The translations under genes and the position numbers were made by a program. This document shows, one piece after another, positions 34,959 to 38,950 of a stretch of DNA of 38,950 nucleotides. The stretch is from an uncultured Gammaproteobacteria bacterium (GTDB taxonomy: Bacteria; Pseudomonadota; Gammaproteobacteria; Enterobacterales; Succinivibrionaceae). The stretch lies in the NCBI GenBank assembly GCA_900315395.1, contig OMZC01000123.1:1-38950 (forward strand). The letters run 5' to 3'. The notes below the pieces were generated by a model. That model saw only the letters and a program-made list of their open reading frames with translations. It did no database searches and had not been told where the DNA came from. Position 1 is the first letter of the stretch. Each line of letters begins with the position of its first letter.

Positions 34959-37022
34959 ATGCGTCAGAACACCAGTTCTCAACGAGCTTCACTTCCATTT
35001 CAGTGTTTCCATACCTGTACTTCACCAGGCATGTCATCTGACAAAGCTGTTAATGCCGTGCTGTTTGTACGAGGTGCAAACCATAGCCGTCTGAAGATTT
35101 CTATCGTTAACTTTTCACAGAACGAGGATCACCGTAATCCTATGACCTATACAGGTTCATGTTTCGGTATTCATCGTTTTGAGGCTCCTCTTGTAGCAGA
35201 CAAGAGCCAGAACCTGTTGACCTACTACTTTAAGATTGCTCTTACTGATAAGGAAGGCAATGTAACTGATGTGGTTTGGTACAGCTCTTTAGGTATGTCA
35301 AGAGAACCTCCTCTAATGCAACATTGCTATGCTTTAGAGTTATTCAATACTCACCCTCAGTGGGCTATTGATTCAATTGTGTACCAGATCTTCCCAGACA
35401 AGTTCGCCTCATCAAGCGGAACTTTCAACGTTGACGGTACCAAGGTTGAAACCGATGCTCCTATCAAGACTAAAGATTTTGAATTTGTAAATCTTGATGA
35501 GACACACTGCGGTGGTGATTTAGATGGTGTAGCAGCTATGTTACCTTACATCAGAGGTTTAGGTTGCGACACTATTTACATGACTCCAATCTTTAAAGCT
35601 CCTTCAGTTCATAAGTTTGATACTGAGGACTATGACATGGTTGATCCACACTTTGGTGGTAACGGTGCTCTAAAGAGATTGCGTACTGTAGCTTTAGGCT
35701 ATGAAATGAAGATCATTCTTCATGGTACCTTCAATCACACCGGTGATACTCATCCATGGTTTGACAGACAGGAGCGTACCGGTAAAGGTGCTCTGCGTCA
35801 TAAGGATTCTCCATATCGTGAGTACTACACTTTCACCTCAGAAGGTGAAGCTTACGTATCTGACGATAAGGCAAACTATCCAAAGCTTGATTACTCAAGC
35901 TATCAGACCTGCTACAGCATCTTTGGTGGCAGTAACTCTGTTGTAAGAAAGTGGACAAGACCTCCATACGGTATTGATGGCTGGGTTATCGATGATGCAT
36001 CTCAGATTGGTGACAATGGCAATGCTAGAAACAATCTAGAAAGATTGTCTCAAATCTGTCAGGCTGCAAGAGAAACTCACCTAGACTGCCTAATGTTAGG
36101 TCAGTTTGGTTCTGATCCTCGTTATGCTATCTGCAATGAAGGTAATGTTGACGGTACTATCAACTACACCGGTTTCTTAAGCCCATTAAGATCATTCTTT
36201 GGTGGTATCAACTTAAACGGTGATCCTACCCCATATACTGGTGATGATTTAAGAAGAAGCTGTGAAGAGTTCTCTGTTGGTGTTTCACAGCAGGTAAAAC
36301 TGTGCTTATTAAATCAGTTAGATAACTACAAGTTACCAAGATTCTATGACATCATCGGCGGTGACAAATATCTGTATTTAGCAGCTTTAGCATGTCTTTT
36401 CACTTGGCGTGGTATTCCATGTGTATATCAGGGCGATGAATTAGGCGATGTAATTGCTAAATTTGATGTAGGTCCTCGTGACATGTTGCCATTTAAGGCC
36501 ATGAAAGACAGACATGTAAGCGTAAACTCAAATGACGTTCAAAGCGTAATTACTGAGTTAGCAGCACTGCGCCGTTCAAATTCATCCTTCTCAAAAGGCT
36601 CAATGATCTTTATCTGCGCAGGTGGTGCTTACTTTGGATTTATCCGTCTTTATGACACCAGATTCAGTATTGTGCTTGTAAATGCATCAAGACAGCAGGT
36701 AAAGGTAGAGCAAGGTTCTGCCCTGTTCCCTCTTTTAGCTGCTACTTATATGCCTGAGGATTGTGGTTCTGATGATACTGAGGATTCAGGTGAAGATCTG
36801 TTAATTCCTCTATCAGGCAGAAACGTTCGCCGTTATGATCATGGCGAAGGTCTTGAAGGTCTGTACGAAATGCTAGCTCGTGAAAAGCTATCTGTTCACA
36901 GCTATGGTGCTACAAGAACCTCTCCTGAATTTGAAGAGAAATTCTTAAAAGAGCTTACAGCAGGTAAGACTATGACTATTCCTCCACGTTCTACTGTGGT
37001 TGTATCTAACAACAAGAAGTAA
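34959..37022 (+). CDS. MalZ-like GH13 family protein lacking catalytic residues (probable pseudoenzyme)
   Basis: The 687-residue product aligns along its length with maltodextrin glucosidase MalZ (604): YQIFPDKFA, GGDLDGV, KAPSVHKFDTEDYDMVDPHFGG, GARNNL-like NARNNL, and LFTWRGIPCVYQGDELGD. Key positions are changed. Region I DGVFNH reads HGTFNH (His255 for Asp). Region II GWRLD reads GWVID: the nucleophile Asp345 is kept but its Arg partner is Val. Region III GEHFGD reads GQFGSD (Gln382 for the acid/base Glu). Region IV LDSHDTAR reads LDNYKLPR (Tyr457, Lys458 for His-Asp). Hydrolysis is therefore unlikely; glucan binding or regulation is possible. ATG 34959 is chosen for its AGGAAG site. An N-terminal carbohydrate-binding-like domain precedes the barrel. 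Confidence 0.88.
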   Translation: MRQNTSSQRASLPFQCFHTCTSPGMSSDKAVNAVLFVRGANHSRLKISIVNFSQNEDHRNPMTYTGSCFGIHRFEAPLVADKSQNLLTYYFKIALTDKEGNVTDVVWYSSLGMSREPPLMQHCYALELFNTHPQWAIDSIVYQIFPDKFASSSGTFNVDGTKVETDAPIKTKDFEFVNLDETHCGGDLDGVAAMLPYIRGLGCDTIYMTPIFKAPSVHKFDTEDYDMVDPHFGGNGALKRLRTVALGYEMKIILHGTFNHTGDTHPWFDRQERTGKGALRHKDSPYREYYTFTSEGEAYVSDDKANYPKLDYSSYQTCYSIFGGSNSVVRKWTRPPYGIDGWVIDDASQIGDNGNARNNLERLSQICQAARETHLDCLMLGQFGSDPRYAICNEGNVDGTINYTGFLSPLRSFFGGINLNGDPTPYTGDDLRRSCEEFSVGVSQQVKLCLLNQLDNYKLPRFYDIIGGDKYLYLAALACLFTWRGIPCVYQGDELGDVIAKFDVGPRDMLPFKAMKDRHVSVNSNDVQSVITELAALRRSNSSFSKGSMIFICAGGAYFGFIRLYDTRFSIVLVNASRQQVKVEQGSALFPLLAATYMPEDCGSDDTEDSGEDLLIPLSGRNVRRYDHGEGLEGLYEMLAREKLSVHSYGATRTSPEFEEKFLKELTAGKTMTIPPRSTVVVSNNKK

Positions 37023-37045
37023 TAGTCAGTCTCTGTAAAGCTTTC

Positions 37046-37084
37046 AAAGCCATTATTTAGCCAAAAACTAGATAATGGCTTTTT
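37046..37084 (+). terminator. Intrinsic terminator of the MalZ-like gene
   Basis: AAAGCCATTAT (37046-37056) pairs perfectly with ATAATGGCTTT (37072-37082), followed by TT and a G; total T-run is five. Confidence 0.88.
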
Positions 37085-37150
37085 GCTATTTAGTCCCTTT
37101 CATGCTTACATTTCATTTATAATGACTCTAAAACTTAAAAAGAGTTATTC

Positions 37151-38251
37151 ATGTCTGTGTACACACCACCATTTTGCTTTACAAACAACCTCGTAAATCT
37201 GATAGCTGATATTTGTGAAATATCAGCAACGCTCTCATGTTTGCATCAAGACAGGTTGACTTTACAGCAAAAGAGACTGTTTAAAGCCAGATCTCTTCGA
37301 TCAACACTTGCTATAGAGCAGAATCACTTAAGTCTTGAAGAAATATCAGCAATTTTAGATGGTAAAAGAGTCTTTGGTCATCCTGTAGAGATACTAGAGG
37401 TTAAGAATGCCTCTGTAGCCTATGATAATAGGCTTAGCTTCTCACCTTTATCTGTAGATGACGTGCTTAAAGCTCACAAACTCATGATGAATGAGTTAGT
37501 AACAGGCTTTGGTCATTTTAGAACTACAGGTGTAGGAGTATTTGCAGGAACCAAACTTATTCATATGGCGCCACCTGCTCAAAAGGTTCCAGAACTTATC
37601 GCAGACTTAATTGAATGGTACAAATCATCAGACTTCCACCCGCTTGTTAAGAGTGCGATTTTCCATTACGAATTTGAGTATATTCATCCCTTTGCTGACG
37701 GTAACGGCAGAATAGGCAGAATGTGGCATAGTCTGTTATTAGGCAAATGGAAAAACATCTTTTACTATCTACCTGTAGAAGAACTTATACTGAAACGACA
37801 GGCTGAATATTACAAAGCTTTATCTAATGCAACAGCTATGACCGATAGTGCTTGCTTTGTAGAGTACATATTAGAAGTTATAAAAGAAACTCTGGTGTCT
37901 TTTGCAGATTCTACTAATACCGATCAAGTCACCGATCAAGTCACCGATCATGTCACCGATCAAGTCACCAATCATGTCACCGATCAAGTCGCCGATCAAG
38001 TCGCCGATCAAGTCAGTGCTAAACTTAAGGCTTTTGAAAAGCTATCTTACGTAGAAAAGCTTATCTATGTTTTAGGTAATGACACACTATCTCTAAAGGA
38101 GTTAATGGAGAAATTACATCTCTCACATAAACCTACCTTTAGGCATAATTATCTGATGCCTGCTCTTGAACAGCATCTAATTGAAATGACCATCCCTGAT
38201 AAACCTAAAAGCAGATTGCAAAAGTACAGAAAGACTAAAGTAAAAGCATGA
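37151..38251 (+). CDS. Fic family protein with (T/A)D(Q/H)V repeats
   Basis: Fic enzymes usually transfer AMP or other phospho-moieties to target proteins. The 366-residue product has the complete catalytic motif HPFADGNGRIGR (about 178-189) and an inhibitory-helix-like segment STLAIEQNHLS (about 51-61), so it appears self-regulated. Residues ~257-288 consist of eight tetrapeptides of the (T/A)D(Q/H)V type, then a C-terminal winged-helix-like region (KLSYVEKLIYVLG...LSLKELMEKL), suggesting DNA binding or target recognition. No antitoxin gene is adjacent. It is a single gene behind the MalZ-like terminator; a TATAAT at 37118-37123 is a possible -10. Confidence 0.9.
   Translation: MSVYTPPFCFTNNLVNLIADICEISATLSCLHQDRLTLQQKRLFKARSLRSTLAIEQNHLSLEEISAILDGKRVFGHPVEILEVKNASVAYDNRLSFSPLSVDDVLKAHKLMMNELVTGFGHFRTTGVGVFAGTKLIHMAPPAQKVPELIADLIEWYKSSDFHPLVKSAIFHYEFEYIHPFADGNGRIGRMWHSLLLGKWKNIFYYLPVEELILKRQAEYYKALSNATAMTDSACFVEYILEVIKETLVSFADSTNTDQVTDQVTDHVTDQVTNHVTDQVADQVADQVSAKLKAFEKLSYVEKLIYVLGNDTLSLKELMEKLHLSHKPTFRHNYLMPALEQHLIEMTIPDKPKSRLQKYRKTKVKA
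37919..38014. repeat. 12-bp tandem repeats inside the Fic gene
   Basis: Eight 12-bp units (RCCGATCAAGTC type) from 37919 to 38014, in frame, encoding (T/A)D(Q/H)V. Seven of the eight units contain GATC; the fifth reads AATC instead. Copy-number change would alter linker length without a frameshift. Confidence 0.95.
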
Positions 38252-38380
38252 ACTTGATTACAAACTTATGCATAAAACACAATTCAAGCCCCAAATGTTT
38301 AGCTTATTGTCTAAATCACAGCGTTAACTTGTAATAAGCGCTCTGATTTGAAAATTACCTTAGATGAAATCAAGTAAAAA

Positions 38381-38389
38381 TGGTAGAAT
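38381..38389 (+). promoter_or_regulatory. Extended -10 promoter for ackA
   Basis: TGGTAGAAT is an extended -10 type element about 70 nt upstream of the ackA ATG; no good -35 is seen. Confidence 0.5.
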
Positions 38390-38459
38390 ATACAGCTGTT
38401 AAAGATTTTCTCCTACAGCGGGAATTATTTGTTTTATAAGTTAAACGCTAGGTGCTCAA

Positions 38460-38950
38460 ATGAATACTTATCCAAAGACAGCGCTGGTTATCAACTGTGG
38501 TAGCTCATCTGTTAAATTTGCCATTTTGAACCCAGAAGATGGCTATATCTTCTTAAATGGTATTGCTGAAGCTTTAGGTTTACCAGAAGCTAGAATTTCA
38601 TGGAAGTTCAATGGTGGTGAAAAGACAGAGACAATGTTAGGCGCTGGAGCAGATCATAAGAAAGCTCTAGAGTATTTAGTAAAGAATGTTCTTGAAAAAG
38701 ATCAATCTTTATTAGATTCTATCGTTGCCTGCGGTCACAGAATCGTGCAGGGTGGTGATATCTACTCACAACCAACTCTAATCAACGATGAAGTTGAAGA
38801 AAACATTAAAAAGGTTATTCCTTTTGCACCTCTTCACAATCCAGCTCACTTATTAGGTATTGATGCTGCAAGAGCTAACTTCCCTAAGATCCCTCATGTT
38901 GCAGTATTCGATACAGCATTCCATCAGACCATGCCTCCAAAGGCATACCG
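38460..38950 (+). CDS. ackA: Acetate kinase, 5' part (cut by the window end)
   Basis: AckA interconverts acetyl phosphate/ADP and acetate/ATP in fermentative metabolism. The visible ~163 residues begin MNTYPKTALVINCGSSSVKF, with the N-terminal phosphate-binding motif NCGSSSVKF, then ACGHRIVQGG (His and Arg of the active site), PLHNPAHLLGI and HVAVFDTAFHQTMP. The reading frame is open to the window end. The gene is interrupted only by the window boundary; pta would be expected downstream. Confidence 0.96.
   Translation, partial: MNTYPKTALVINCGSSSVKFAILNPEDGYIFLNGIAEALGLPEARISWKFNGGEKTETMLGAGADHKKALEYLVKNVLEKDQSLLDSIVACGHRIVQGGDIYSQPTLINDEVEENIKKVIPFAPLHNPAHLLGIDAARANFPKIPHVAVFDTAFHQTMPPKAY

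Overview
The window looks like an AT-rich gammaproteobacterial chromosome. The gene order dksA-gluQ-pcnB-folK and the presence of modF, frsA, uspE, bioG and malZ-type genes fit Gammaproteobacteria. The low GC content together with an oxygen-sensitive nitrogenase-like system suggests an anaerobic, fermentative, host-associated lineage such as Succinivibrionaceae; this placement is inference. No rRNA, tRNA, insertion sequence, prophage or CRISPR array was seen.

Layout. 0.3-5.6 kb (+): housekeeping genes dksA, gluQ, pcnB, folK, pth, ychF. 5.6-14.7 kb (-): a nitrogenase-like locus, in transcription order ferredoxin, nifS, a 61-codon Cys/His/Met-repeat ORF, a two-domain NifX-like protein, nifB, a NifD-like subunit, a NifK-like subunit, NifH, and a degenerate MetN-like ABC ATPase. 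15.1-17.9 kb: a tandem universal stress protein (-) diverging from modF (+), with a large inverted repeat between them. 18.1-19.8 kb: a 33-bp tandem array and an AAA/DUF4143 ATPase. 19.9-25.1 kb (-): proBA, frsA, a GNAT and a hexapeptide acetyltransferase. 25.1-26.6 kb: a gene-free, AT-rich region packed with DnaA-box-like sequences, possibly a replication origin. 26.6-30.5 kb (+): murJ, uspE, an AEC transporter. 30.6-33.3 kb (-): bioF-bioG-bioC. 33.5-38.95 kb (+): pepD, a MalZ-like protein that has lost catalytic residues, a Fic protein, and the 5' part of ackA.

The nitrogenase-like locus is the most interesting part. The D and K subunits keep all six P-cluster cysteine positions, and D keeps the Cys and His that hold the active-site cluster. 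D has lost the Gln and His of the N2-reducing site, and nifE/nifN are not in the window. NifB is canonical. This points to a NifB-cofactor-type cluster in a reductase that is not an N2-fixing enzyme. The best-known relative I can propose is methylthio-alkane reductase (Mar), which releases methanethiol for methionine synthesis. A MetN-like protein downstream and a Met/Cys-codon-rich small ORF upstream are suggestive of a sulfur or methionine link, but this is unproven.

Other points of note: pcnB apparently starts at an AUU codon, as in E. coli; a dksA terminator is folded over the gluQ start; short tandem repeats (14-17 bp) recur just upstream of several genes; a divergent operator overlaps the modF -35 box.
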